NCBI GenBank assembly: GCA_943787985.1
Contig: CALSOO010000004.1
Coordinates: forward strand, 868,001-932,000
DNA length: 64,000 nucleotides
Reading direction: 5' to 3'
DNA from: an uncultured Paracoccaceae bacterium
GTDB lineage: Bacteria > Pseudomonadota > Alphaproteobacteria > Rhodobacterales > Rhodobacteraceae
Every line of letters begins with the position of its first letter. The first letter of the stretch is position 1. The notes beneath the pieces were generated by a model. It saw only the letters and a list, made by a program, of their open reading frames with translations, searched no databases and was not told where the DNA came from. Both the position numbers and the translations under genes were made by a program. Below are positions 18,261-26,599 of this stretch, piece by piece.

Positions 18261-18939
18261 CGTCTTTGAGGAACTTGGCGGCTTCTTTTGCCGCAAACGG
18301 CTTCATCGCGGGGCCGTGTTCATCCAAAAAGGCGCGCACTGCGTCAGCGTCATGCTTGCTCAATTCGCGCAACCACCACGCAATGGCTTTTTGAATGAAC
18401 CATGCTCGGTCGGGCACATAGCTTGCGGCCCAGCCCAGAACACGCTGCCTGATTTCAAGATCAAGAGGTTTGGGATGGTTTTGTTTTGTCCACGGCAGAG
18501 TGATGACCAAAGCTGCGCGGCGGGTCCACATGTGTTCTGACGTCGTCCAGCTTTCCACATGATCGATGCGGGTCGGGTCCGCAATCAGCCGTTTTTGCCC
18601 TGCCATACAGGCGTGATCGGCAATGGCCCAACTGTCGAAATCATCCACCCATGAGGCGATCAGCCCCCAAACATCATCGTCGTCTTTGATGCGCGCTTGG
18701 GTCAACAGTTTGGCGGCGGCCAGCCGTGCTTCGTAGATGTCCGTTTCCCACAATGCGTCTGCAAGATCGACACGATCCTCGACACTCATGTCCGTGCGCC
18801 AGTCTTTGGTCAGATCATTGATCACAGGATTTGCCACACCAAGATACACACGCGGTGCTTTGTGATAGCTTACGGATTGCTCGGCTTTTTCAGCGTCTTG
18901 ATGTGCATAAAGCTGGGCCAGCGCGTCGTCTAAGTTCAT
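18256..18939 (-). CDS. DNA alkylation repair protein, AlkD-like HEAT-repeat fold
   Basis: 227 aa, all-helical. 'WRTDMSVEDRVDLADALWET', 'FDSWAIADHACM' and 'RRAALVITLPW' follow the AlkC/AlkD HEAT-repeat glycosylase-like family; the Trp/Asp pattern 'SWVDDFDSWAIAD' corresponds to the region lining the DNA-binding groove in AlkD. Family members excise bulky or positively charged alkyl bases, but several relatives lack shown activity. Its ATG overlaps the upstream-encoded PNPOx stop? No: it precedes it, with ATGA shared so that the two minus-strand genes overlap by 4 bases (this gene's start against the stop at 18936). Confidence 0.75.
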   Translation of the reverse strand: MNLDDALAQLYAHQDAEKAEQSVSYHKAPRVYLGVANPVINDLTKDWRTDMSVEDRVDLADALWETDIYEARLAAAKLLTQARIKDDDDVWGLIASWVDDFDSWAIADHACMAGQKRLIADPTRIDHVESWTTSEHMWTRRAALVITLPWTKQNHPKPLDLEIRQRVLGWAASYVPDRAWFIQKAIAWWLRELSKHDADAVRAFLDEHGPAMKPFAAKEAAKFLKDA

Positions 18940-19487
18940 GTGTTTTCGCCTAAAATATGAGTGGGCAGACCATCGAGGGTCTTCTGGTTGCGCTCTTCCC
19001 AGTAGGTTTGGATTCCGTCAGGACCTTTGTCATCAGCCCATTTGCTCAAGACTTCGCGTGGCCCTTGATGCTCGAAAAAGGGCACGGCGAAACCGCAGCT
19101 TGTCTGAAGCATATCCACATGCATGTCGTAAATCTGACGGGCGGCAAAGGTTTCGGGGAAGAGAGCATTCAGCGCGTCGAATTCGGGGTCACGAGGGTGG
19201 AGTGTTTTGGCGGCGCCATAGGCGCGCATGATCATCGGGCGTTTTTCGAACCCGCACCACATGAGCGTCATGCGCGGGTGCAGTGCCAAATGGCCGGCCG
19301 TTTCATTGCCCGATCTGGTCAGGTTGCGCCAAACGATCTGGTTGGGCCCGAGAACACGCAAGGAATCCATCCCTTTGGGAGAGATGTTCACCTTCCCGTC
19401 GGGTGCGGCTGAGCCGCTGAAAAACATGTGCTGCTCCTGAATGAAGCTTTGGTGGTCGTCGCTGATTTGATCGAATTGCTTGCCCAT
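18936..19487 (-). CDS. pyridoxamine 5'-phosphate oxidase-fold (split-barrel) flavin-binding protein
   Basis: 183 aa. 'FIQEQHMFFSGSAAPDGKVNISPKG', read as two parts, with 'PNQIVWRNLTRSGNET' and 'RMTLMWCGFEKRPMIMRAYG' match the PNPOx-like flavin-binding split barrel seen in general stress-type or heme-utilisation-type proteins. The exact substrate is unknown; it is not PdxH itself, as it lacks that C-terminal signature and is shorter. It is transcribed before, and overlaps by 4 bases, the AlkD-like gene, suggesting co-expression. Confidence 0.75.
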   Translation of the reverse strand: MGKQFDQISDDHQSFIQEQHMFFSGSAAPDGKVNISPKGMDSLRVLGPNQIVWRNLTRSGNETAGHLALHPRMTLMWCGFEKRPMIMRAYGAAKTLHPRDPEFDALNALFPETFAARQIYDMHVDMLQTSCGFAVPFFEHQGPREVLSKWADDKGPDGIQTYWEERNQKTLDGLPTHILGENT

Positions 19488-19691
19488 ATCTGCGTACGCC
19501 TTTCAGTTTTTGTCGATGAAGCGGTCCGTCGTGCGGGTCTATACGTGCAGATAGGGCACTGCGTGCACAAGCGCAATCATGGTGCGAAGGGCTACTTTTC
19601 AGACAGGTGCACAGGGCGTTCTGAAAAGGAGCGAATACGCATTGGCCAGCCCCCACGGGAAGGGCCAGCCTGAACACCATGTGCCGCCGGA
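19488..19691. other. 204-base gap between PNPOx-fold gene and glmS
   Basis: Upstream region of the minus-strand PNPOx-fold gene and 3' region of glmS. It contains a direct repeat GGCCAGCC (two copies within 19644-19670) but no convincing hairpin with a T-run, tRNA or ORF. Confidence 0.4.
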
Positions 19692-21512
19692 TTATTCGAC
19701 GGTCACTGATTTGGCGAGGTTGCGTGGTTGGTCCACATCCGTTCCTTTGGCGACGGCTGTGTGATACGCGAGCAATTGCGCCGGAATTGCGTAAAGGATA
19801 GGCGCCACGATGTCCGGGCAGTTTGGCATTTCGACACTGGCCCAAGTGCCGTCACTGGCTTCAGCCAAACCCTCGGCATCCGAGATCAAAACCACTTTTC
19901 CTTTGCGTGCCATGACTTCCTGCATGTTCGAGACTGTCTTGTCGAACAGGTTGTCTTTCGGGGCAAAGACGACAACTGGCACGTGCTTGTCCACCAGCGC
20001 AATTGGTCCGTGCTTCAGTTCACCCGATGCATAAGCTTCGGCGTGTATATAACTGATTTCTTTTAACTTAAGAGCGCCCTCGTGGGCGAGGGGGTACATT
20101 TGTCCGCGCCCCAAAAACAACACATCGCGCGCTTCGGCCAGTTTACGGGCTGCACTTTGCATTGCACTGTTTTGTTCAAGCGCGGTGTTGATCAAAGCGG
20201 GTACGCCTTTGAGGCTGGCAATGTGATCTGCAAGGACTTCGTCGCTCATTTGGCCACGCGTATGCGCCGCTTTGAGAACCATCAACAACAAGACCATCAA
20301 TTGGCATGTGAAGGCTTTGGTCGAGGCGACGCCGACTTCTACGCCGGCATGTATGGGCAATGACAAATCGCTCTCGCGCGCAATCGAGCTTTCAGGAACG
20401 TTGACCACAGAGATGATCGTGTCGACCTTCCCTGCGCAGTATCGCAAAGCTGCCAATGTGTCCGCCGTCTCTCCGGATTGGCTGACAAACACAGCGGCGG
20501 TGCCTTTGGTGATCGGGGGTTCCCGGTAGCGGAATTCTGACGCAACGTCGATTTCCACCGGAATACGGGCGATCTGTTCGAACCAGTATTTTGCCGTCAG
20601 ACAGGCCAGATAAGCCGTCCCGCAGGCGACCATCGTGAGGCGTTCGATTTTCGTGAAATCGATGCCCGGATCGGGTAGGGTGATCTGCCCGTCAGCGTCC
20701 AGATAGTTGGCCAAAGTGTGACCCAATACGGTGGGCTGTTCTGCGATTTCTTTGGCCATAAAATGTTTGTGGCCTGCCTTGTCTACACGCGCACTTTCTA
20801 TTTGGATCGTCTTCACGGCCCGCTCGACCACTGCGCCGGTTTTGTCGCGGATTTCCAAAGATGTGCGGGTCAGGATGGCGCGGTCGCCTTCTTCCAGATA
20901 CGTAATCCGGTCCGTCAAAGGGGCCAAAGCAATGGCGTCCGAGCCGACAAACATTTCTCCATCGCCGTGGCCGATCGCCAATGGTGACCCTTTACGCGCC
21001 GCGATCATCAAATCCTGCTCGCCTTGGAACAAGAAAGCCAAGGCAAAAGCCCCTTCAAGCATGTCGATGGTCTGGTTGACGGCTTCAGCGGGGGTTGCGC
21101 CATTGGCTATGTGGTGTTGCGCGAGCATTGCTACGTTTTCGGTGTCAGTTTCAGACTCCGTTGTGAATCCGTGACCCGCCAGCATTGTGCGCAGATCGCG
21201 AAAGTTCTCGATGATCCCGTTGTGCACAACCGCAACGCCACCTGATTGATGGGGGTGCGCGTTGGCTTCATTTGGAATGCCGTGTGTCGCCCAACGGGTG
21301 TGGCCGATGCCAGATTTGCCTGCGAGGGGTTCATGCACCAATCGGTCGCTCAGGTTTACCAGCTTTCCGACGGCGCGGCGACGATCCAGCACACCGTCAT
21401 TTACGGTCGCAATGCCTGCACTGTCATAGCCACGGTATTCCAGCCTTTTGAGGGCTTCAACCAGAATAGGAGCAGCTTCGTGCTTCCCCAATACACCAAC
21501 AATTCCACACAT
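19692..21512 (-). CDS. glmS: glutamine--fructose-6-phosphate aminotransferase (isomerizing)
   Basis: 606 aa, standard length. N-terminal nucleophile Cys2 in 'MCGIVGVLG' and 'RLEYRGYDSAG' mark the glutaminase domain; two SIS domains follow ('FVSQSGETADTLAALR', 'LGRGQMYPLAHEGALKLKE'); it ends 'PRNLAKSVTVE', the conserved C-tail. Makes glucosamine-6-phosphate for peptidoglycan and LPS. Starts 2 bases after glmU stops, with GAGGTAG inside the end of glmU as binding site. No glmS ribozyme is expected or seen. Confidence 0.97.
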   Translation of the reverse strand: MCGIVGVLGKHEAAPILVEALKRLEYRGYDSAGIATVNDGVLDRRRAVGKLVNLSDRLVHEPLAGKSGIGHTRWATHGIPNEANAHPHQSGGVAVVHNGIIENFRDLRTMLAGHGFTTESETDTENVAMLAQHHIANGATPAEAVNQTIDMLEGAFALAFLFQGEQDLMIAARKGSPLAIGHGDGEMFVGSDAIALAPLTDRITYLEEGDRAILTRTSLEIRDKTGAVVERAVKTIQIESARVDKAGHKHFMAKEIAEQPTVLGHTLANYLDADGQITLPDPGIDFTKIERLTMVACGTAYLACLTAKYWFEQIARIPVEIDVASEFRYREPPITKGTAAVFVSQSGETADTLAALRYCAGKVDTIISVVNVPESSIARESDLSLPIHAGVEVGVASTKAFTCQLMVLLLMVLKAAHTRGQMSDEVLADHIASLKGVPALINTALEQNSAMQSAARKLAEARDVLFLGRGQMYPLAHEGALKLKEISYIHAEAYASGELKHGPIALVDKHVPVVVFAPKDNLFDKTVSNMQEVMARKGKVVLISDAEGLAEASDGTWASVEMPNCPDIVAPILYAIPAQLLAYHTAVAKGTDVDQPRNLAKSVTVE

Positions 21513-21514
21513 AA

Positions 21515-22861
21515 TTAGCTACCTCTGTCTCGTTTTGCCTTTTTGGCCTTTAACATATCGAACAATTTCGCAGCCATGCCGGGTTTTTCAACTTGGGGTG
21601 CACGCGCCAATGCCAACGCATTGGGATCCACGTCTGATGTGATGACTGAACCGCTTCCAGTCATGGCGCCTGTCCCGATAGATACGGGGGCGACCAGCAT
21701 TGTGTTGGAACCGATAAAGGCGTCAGCGCCGATGTCGGTGTGATGTTTCATGACGCCGTCGTAGTTGCAGGTAATGGTGCCCGCGCCGATGTTTGCCCGC
21801 GGACCAATGGTTGCGTCGCCGATGTAGCTCAAGTGATTGACCTTGGCCCCTTCCGCGATTTGGGCGTTTTTGATCTCAACAAAGTTGCCGACCTTGACGT
21901 TTTCGGACAACTCCGCACCGGGACGCAGACGGGCATAGGGCCCGATAATGCCACCGCGTGCCACATGGCACCCTTCAAGGTGGGAGAAAGAACGGATGGT
22001 TGCACCGCTTTCCACAGTAACGCCAGGGCCGAACACAACATTTGGCTCGATCAACGTGTCGCGGCCGATCACCGTGTCCAAAGAGAGATAGACTGTGTCC
22101 GGGGCGACCAAAGTCACGCCGTCCTCCATCAATGTGTTGCGCGCGACTTCTTGGTACATCGCGTCCGCAGCAGCGAGTTCAGCGCGGGAATTGACGCCAA
22201 GCGTCTCTGCCTCGTCACAGGTCACGGCTGTGGCCGAGTGTCCTGAGCGCCGTGCCAGTCCAATAACATCCGTCAGGTAATATTCACCGGCTGCGTTGTC
22301 GTTGCCCGTTTTGTCCAGCATTTCAAAGAGCAAAGGGGCAGGGGCGCAGATGACACCGCTGTTGCAAAGTCGCAAACGCTGCTCAATCGGGGAGGCGTCT
22401 TTGAATTCGACAATCCGCTCTAGCGAGTCCCCGTCCATGACCAGCCGCCCATAGCGACCCGCATCGGCGGGTTCAAACCCCAGCACAACGACATCGGCGT
22501 CCGCGGCCAGCATCGCTTCGAGCGTTTCCGGGCGCACGAACGGCGTGTCCCCGTACAGGATCAGGACTTTACCCTCAAAACCGGCCAGTGCCTCTTTGGC
22601 TTGAAGGACGGCGTGACCTGTCCCCAGTTGCTCGGTTTGCAAAACCACCTTGGCGGTTTCATCATGCTCCAGAACTGCTTTGCTGACATGCTCTGCCCCG
22701 TGACCCGCAACGATAATCGTGTGCGCGGGATCCAGCGTTGCCCCTGCCGTCATAGCGTGGACCAACATCGGTGCACCTGCGATGGGGTGCAGAACTTTGG
22801 GAAGATCTGAGTTCATCCGCGTGCCTTTGCCGGCGGCGAGGATAATTAGGGCAACAGCCAT
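21515..22861 (-). CDS. glmU: bifunctional N-acetylglucosamine-1-phosphate uridyltransferase / glucosamine-1-phosphate acetyltransferase
   Basis: 448 aa. Pyrophosphorylase motif 'LAAGKGTRM' (residues 8-16) with 'LPKVLHPIAG', then a left-handed beta-helix of hexapeptide repeats and the acetyltransferase motif 'GAGTITCNYDG'. Provides UDP-GlcNAc in the cytosol. Works directly after GlmS and GlmM; the operon order glmU-glmS couples both ends of the pathway. Divergent from the phosphatase at 23003 across 141 bases. Confidence 0.97.
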   Translation of the reverse strand: MAVALIILAAGKGTRMNSDLPKVLHPIAGAPMLVHAMTAGATLDPAHTIIVAGHGAEHVSKAVLEHDETAKVVLQTEQLGTGHAVLQAKEALAGFEGKVLILYGDTPFVRPETLEAMLAADADVVVLGFEPADAGRYGRLVMDGDSLERIVEFKDASPIEQRLRLCNSGVICAPAPLLFEMLDKTGNDNAAGEYYLTDVIGLARRSGHSATAVTCDEAETLGVNSRAELAAADAMYQEVARNTLMEDGVTLVAPDTVYLSLDTVIGRDTLIEPNVVFGPGVTVESGATIRSFSHLEGCHVARGGIIGPYARLRPGAELSENVKVGNFVEIKNAQIAEGAKVNHLSYIGDATIGPRANIGAGTITCNYDGVMKHHTDIGADAFIGSNTMLVAPVSIGTGAMTGSGSVITSDVDPNALALARAPQVEKPGMAAKLFDMLKAKKAKRDRGS

Positions 22862-23002
22862 GGGTGTTTTTCTCTTTTGTTCTGATTTGCGTCGTTTTAT
22901 CCGTTTGGCTCAAAGTCACAAGGTGTAGGCGCATCAAACAAGATTGCGTGTTGCAACAACCACCAGCGGCAAAACGCCGACAGGCCATCAGGAGAAACGC
23001 AG

Positions 23003-23674
23003 ATGAAAACGGTGATATTCGATTTGGATGGCACGCTTGCGGACACATCCGGTGATTTGATCGAGGCTGCCAACGTTTGTTTTCGCGATATGGGGGTGGG
23101 CGCGATGTTGGATCCAGCCACGGATGCGGGGACTGCGTTGCGCGGGGGGCGTGCGATGCTGACTTTGGGATTAAAGCGTCTGGGGCGAGCCCATGATATT
23201 GAAACGCTCAACCGGTATTACCCCTTGTTGTTAGAAGCTTATGCCAAGGATATTGACAGTCGTACGGTTATGTATCCAGGCGCTATGGATGCAGTGGAGC
23301 GTTTGAAAACTTTGGGGTACGGGGTCGGAATTGCCACCAATAAGCCAGAAGGGCTGGCCGAAGAGCTGCTCAGGCGGTTGGGCGTGCGCGAGGCGTTTGC
23401 CTCAATGGTCGGGGCGGACACCTTGCCCGTGCGCAAGCCTGATCCGGAGCATTTGTTCGAAGCTGCACGTCGCGCTGGTGGTGATCCTGCGTTCACGTGT
23501 TTGGTCGGCGACAGTGACACAGACCGTAACACTTCACGTAATGCGGGTGTTCCCTCGATTCTCGTGACCTTTGGGCCGGCAGGTGGAGACATGGCCGCAC
23601 TGGAGCCCGAAGCGCTTTTGGATGATTTTGCAGACCTGCCCGCTCTTGTTGAAAGACTGCTGGGCGCGCCTTAA
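23003..23674 (+). CDS. gph: phosphoglycolate phosphatase, HAD superfamily
   Basis: 223 aa. HAD motif I 'FDLDGTLADT' (residues 5-14), motif II 'IATNKPEG', motif III Lys in 'VRKPDPEH', motif IV 'VGDSDTDRNTSRNAG'. A helical C1 cap lies between motifs I and II. Such proteins dephosphorylate 2-phosphoglycolate from DNA repair or oxygenase side reactions; other small phosphoesters are possible, so the name is by best family fit. GGAGAAACGCAG precedes the ATG. Confidence 0.85.
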   Translation: MKTVIFDLDGTLADTSGDLIEAANVCFRDMGVGAMLDPATDAGTALRGGRAMLTLGLKRLGRAHDIETLNRYYPLLLEAYAKDIDSRTVMYPGAMDAVERLKTLGYGVGIATNKPEGLAEELLRRLGVREAFASMVGADTLPVRKPDPEHLFEAARRAGGDPAFTCLVGDSDTDRNTSRNAGVPSILVTFGPAGGDMAALEPEALLDDFADLPALVERLLGAP

Positions 23675-23782
23675 CCAAAAAAGGGCGCGTTGTTTTTGGC
23701 GATCGGTGTGGGCCGCATTTGCTTTTTGCAAAACAATGCGCGCTGGCTTGACGAGGGGGGCATTGCCCCGCACAACCAAAGG

Positions 23783-24979
23783 ATGACAGAGATATTCACC
23801 GGTAGTTTCACCCAGCAAGAACCCATTCCCGAAGCAGGGATCGATGCGGCTATGGCCGTGTTGCGCCACGGACGATTGCACCGTTACAACACGTCGCCTG
23901 ATGAGGTGTCTGAAACGGCGTTGCTTGAGCAAGAGTTCGCAGCGATGGTTGGTGCGAAATACTGTTTGTCTGTTGCCTCTGGCGGATATGCCATGGCGAC
24001 CGCATTGCGGGCTTTGGGTGTGGGGACAGGCGACAGCGTTTTGTCCAATGCCTTTACACTGGCCCCCGTGCCCGGTGCGATTGCGGCGGTTGGTGCGAAA
24101 CCGGTATTTGTAGGTGTGACCGAAAGTCTGACCATTGATCTGGATGATCTTGAGGCCAAGCTGGATCAGGCCCGGGTTTTATTGTTGAGCCATATGCGTG
24201 GCCATATCTGTGACATGGATCGTTTGATGGAGATGTGTAACGCTGCGGGTGTAAAAGTTGTCGAGGATTGCGCGCATACCATGGGGGCTGCTTGGAACGG
24301 TGTTCCGTCGGGGCGCTCGGGGGCAGTGGGCTGCTATTCTTGCCAGACGTACAAACATGTCAACTCGGGCGAGGGCGGCTTTTTGGTCACCGATGACGCC
24401 GACGTTGCGGCGCGCGCAATCATGTTGTCAGGGTCCTATATGCTTTTCGAGCGGCACCTGGCGGCGCCTGATGTCTCGGCATTTGCAGACATAAAATACG
24501 AGACCCCGAATATTTCCGGGCGTATGGACAACCTGCGTGCCGCCATTTTGCGGCCACAGCTTGCGCACCTTGACGTGCAATGCCAGCGTTGGAACGACCG
24601 TTACTGCGTATTGGAAGACGGTGTGCGCGACACTGCTGGTTTAAAAGTGGTGGAGCGTCCGGAGCAGGAAAAGATTGTGGGGTCTTCTTTCCAGTTTTTA
24701 CTTTTGGATTGGCATGCGGATGCCATTCGCGACGTTGTGGCGCGCTGCGGTGCGCGCGGGGTTGAGCTCAAGTGGTTCGGTGCACCTGAACCTGTTGCGT
24801 TCACAAGCCGCTACGACAGTTGGCGCTATGCTGATCCGCAGCCCATGCCCGTATCTGACCGAATTTTGCACGGCATCGTGGATATTCGGGTCCCTTTGAC
24901 GTTTTCGCTTGAGGATTGTGCGATGATTGCGCGTATCATCCGCGCCGAAGTCTCTACTGTGTATCAAGCGCAAGCCTGA
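23783..24979 (+). CDS. DegT/DnrJ/EryC1/StrS-family PLP-dependent aminotransferase
   Basis: 398 aa from ATG 23783, preceded by AAAGG; a longer frame from 23690 adds 31 untypical residues. Aspartate aminotransferase fold with PLP ligands '[10 protein letters not shown]' (Asp162) and the Schiff-base Lys191 in '[14 protein letters not shown]'. The family usually converts keto-sugar nucleotides to amino sugars for surface polysaccharides. The variant '[12 protein letters not shown]' differs from the common 'FHATK' form, so an unusual substrate is possible. Lies 108 bases after gph. Confidence 0.85.
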   Translation: MTEIFTGSFTQQEPIPEAGIDAAMAVLRHGRLHRYNTSPDEVSETALLEQEFAAMVGAKYCLSVASGGYAMATALRALGVGTGDSVLSNAFTLAPVPGAIAAVGAKPVFVGVTESLTIDLDDLEAKLDQARVLLLSHMRGHICDMDRLMEMCNAAGVKVVEDCAHTMGAAWNGVPSGRSGAVGCYSCQTYKHVNSGEGGFLVTDDADVAARAIMLSGSYMLFERHLAAPDVSAFADIKYETPNISGRMDNLRAAILRPQLAHLDVQCQRWNDRYCVLEDGVRDTAGLKVVERPEQEKIVGSSFQFLLLDWHADAIRDVVARCGARGVELKWFGAPEPVAFTSRYDSWRYADPQPMPVSDRILHGIVDIRVPLTFSLEDCAMIARIIRAEVSTVYQAQA

Positions 24980-25074
24980 TCCAAAGGCGCGCCTTGCGGC
25001 GCATTCCATATTTTGTTTGGCACCCCAGCGCTTGTTTCGGGCGCTATTTTGCTACGTGCGCGGTGAGGTTAGTA

Positions 25075-25104
25075 TTGACGCAACTTGCGGCGTTGCGTTA
25101 AGTA
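25075..25104 (+). promoter_or_regulatory. candidate liu promoter with inverted repeat in the spacer
   Basis: TTGACG (25075-25080) and TAAGTA (25099-25104), 18 bases apart, could be -35 and -10. The arms TTGACGCAAC (25075-25084) and GTTGCGTTAA (25092-25101) form an inverted repeat with one mismatch lying in this spacer, the geometry used by MerR-type regulators such as LiuR of branched-chain amino acid catabolism. No regulator gene is in the window; the assignment is inference. Confidence 0.4.
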
Positions 25105-25105
25105 A

Positions 25106-25119
25106 TGAACAAGTGTTCA
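25106..25119. promoter_or_regulatory. 14-base palindrome TGAACA-AG-TGTTCA upstream of ivd
   Basis: Perfect 6-base arms around an AG centre, 26 bases before the ivd start and just downstream of the candidate promoter. Position fits a repressor operator (TetR-type proteins use such sites). Could act together with or instead of the inverted repeat at 25075-25101. Confidence 0.4.
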
Positions 25120-25145
25120 ATAAATTCGACCTGGGGAGGCGCGCA

Positions 25146-26309
25146 ATGTTCAATGCGACGATGCAATTTGATTTGGGTGAAGATGTGAATGCCCTGCGTG
25201 ACATGGTGCATCGCTGGGCCCAAGAGTGCGTCAAGCCAATGGCCGCCGAAATAGACACCACAAATGCGTTTCCACCTGCTTTGTGGCGTGAGATGGGTGA
25301 TTTGGGGTTGCTGGGCATCACTGTAGACGAAGAGTATGGCGGTTCTGCCATGTCCTATCTGGCCCATACGGTTGCTGTCGAAGAGATCGCCCGTGCCAGT
25401 GCGTCTGTGTCCTTGTCCTACGGTGCACACTCCAACCTGTGCGTTAACCAGATCAAGCTGAATGGCACAGAAGAGCAGAAGCGCCAGTATTTGCCCGGTT
25501 TGATTTCGGGGGAGCATGTTGGTGCTCTTGCGATGTCGGAAGCAGGTGCCGGATCGGACGTGGTGTCGATGAAGCTGAGCGCTGAGAAGCGCAACGATCA
25601 TTTCCGTCTGAATGGCAATAAGTACTGGATCACGAACGGTCCCGATGCCGACACTTTGGTCGTCTATGCCAAGACCGATCCTGACATGGGTTCCAAAGGG
25701 ATCACGGCGTTCATTATCGAAAAGTCGATGACCGGGTTTTCGACCTCGCCGCATTTCGACAAACTTGGCATGCGCGGCTCGAACACGGCGGAGTTGATTT
25801 TCGATGATGTTGAAGTTCCGTTTGAAAATATTTTGGGCGAAGAGGGGCGCGGCGTTGCCGTCCTGATGTCGGGCCTTGATTACGAGCGCGTGGTTTTGGC
25901 AGGTATTGGCACCGGCATCATGGCGTCCTGTCTGGACGAGATCATGCCCTACATGGCCGAGCGCAAACAGTTTGGTCAACCGATCGGGTCCTTCCAGTTG
26001 ATGCAGGGTAAAATGGCGGACATGTACACCGCTATGAATTCCGCGCGGGCGTATGTGTATGAAGTTGCAAAGGCGTGCGATCGGGGCGATGTCACCCGTC
26101 AGGATGCGGCGGCGTGTTGTCTTTATGCGTCTGAGCAGGCGATGGTTCAGGCCCATCAAGCCGTTCAGGCGATGGGGGGGGCGGGATATTTGTCCGACAA
26201 TCCCGTGGGCCGCATTTTCCGTGACGCCAAGCTGATGGAGATAGGTGCAGGCACGTCAGAAATCCGGCGTATGTTGGTGGGCCGCGAGATGATGGGCGCG
26301 ATGGGGTGA
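25146..26309 (+). CDS. ivd: isovaleryl-CoA dehydrogenase
   Basis: 387 aa from ATG 25146 (GGGGAGG upstream); frames reaching back to 24927 overlap the preceding gene and are rejected. Acyl-CoA dehydrogenase motifs '[14 protein letters not shown]' and '[10 protein letters not shown]' are present, and the C-terminal '[20 protein letters not shown]'. The Glu in '[13 protein letters not shown]' (residue 247) sits where isovaleryl-CoA dehydrogenases carry the catalytic base, instead of the later position used by short-chain enzymes. Oxidises isovaleryl-CoA to 3-methylcrotonyl-CoA, passing electrons to ETF. First gene of the liu operon. Confidence 0.92.
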   Translation: MFNATMQFDLGEDVNALRDMVHRWAQECVKPMAAEIDTTNAFPPALWREMGDLGLLGITVDEEYGGSAMSYLAHTVAVEEIARASASVSLSYGAHSNLCVNQIKLNGTEEQKRQYLPGLISGEHVGALAMSEAGAGSDVVSMKLSAEKRNDHFRLNGNKYWITNGPDADTLVVYAKTDPDMGSKGITAFIIEKSMTGFSTSPHFDKLGMRGSNTAELIFDDVEVPFENILGEEGRGVAVLMSGLDYERVVLAGIGTGIMASCLDEIMPYMAERKQFGQPIGSFQLMQGKMADMYTAMNSARAYVYEVAKACDRGDVTRQDAAACCLYASEQAMVQAHQAVQAMGGAGYLSDNPVGRIFRDAKLMEIGAGTSEIRRMLVGREMMGAMG

Positions 26310-26599
26310 TGCCTGCGTCTGTCATGCGCGTTGTGTTGGGATTGACCTGTGTGGCAAGTCTGCTCGGCTTGTGGCTTGGGACCAGACATGCGCAGATCAG
26401 CGAAACAGAGGTCATCAATTCGGTCGTAGACACCTATGTGGCTCAAACCGGTGGAAGCCGTTCAGAATGTGTCGCACGCCCTAGTCCTTTGGAGGATGTT
26501 TGGATGGTCATCAATTGCGGGACAGCCAGCAGTTCCACACAATATGCGGTGGATCCTCAAGGGCGGCTTATTGCGCCCGATGGCGTTCCTGAAACATGA
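26309..26599 (+). CDS. small secreted or membrane-anchored protein, unknown
   Basis: 96 aa from ATG 26309, overlapping the ivd stop (TGATG); GTG 26306 is also in frame. One N-terminal hydrophobic segment ('VVLGLTCVASLLGLWLG', about residues 8-24), then a soluble region with two cysteines ('SECVARP', 'VINCGTAS') that could form a disulfide in the periplasm. No family recognised. Coupled on both sides (its TGA overlaps the ATG at 26596), so it is expressed with the liu genes. Confidence 0.65.
   Translation: MPASVMRVVLGLTCVASLLGLWLGTRHAQISETEVINSVVDTYVAQTGGSRSECVARPSPLEDVWMVINCGTASSSTQYAVDPQGRLIAPDGVPET

Noticed and set aside
19303..19845. 180-codon minus-strand frame spanning the PNPOx-fold gene start, the gap and the end of glmS
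   Set aside because: Overlaps two clear genes out of frame and is Arg/Ser/Pro-rich; a shadow.
25098..26159. 353-codon minus-strand frame opposite ivd
   Set aside because: Runs fully antisense to a clear acyl-CoA dehydrogenase, His/Arg-rich, no domain seen.
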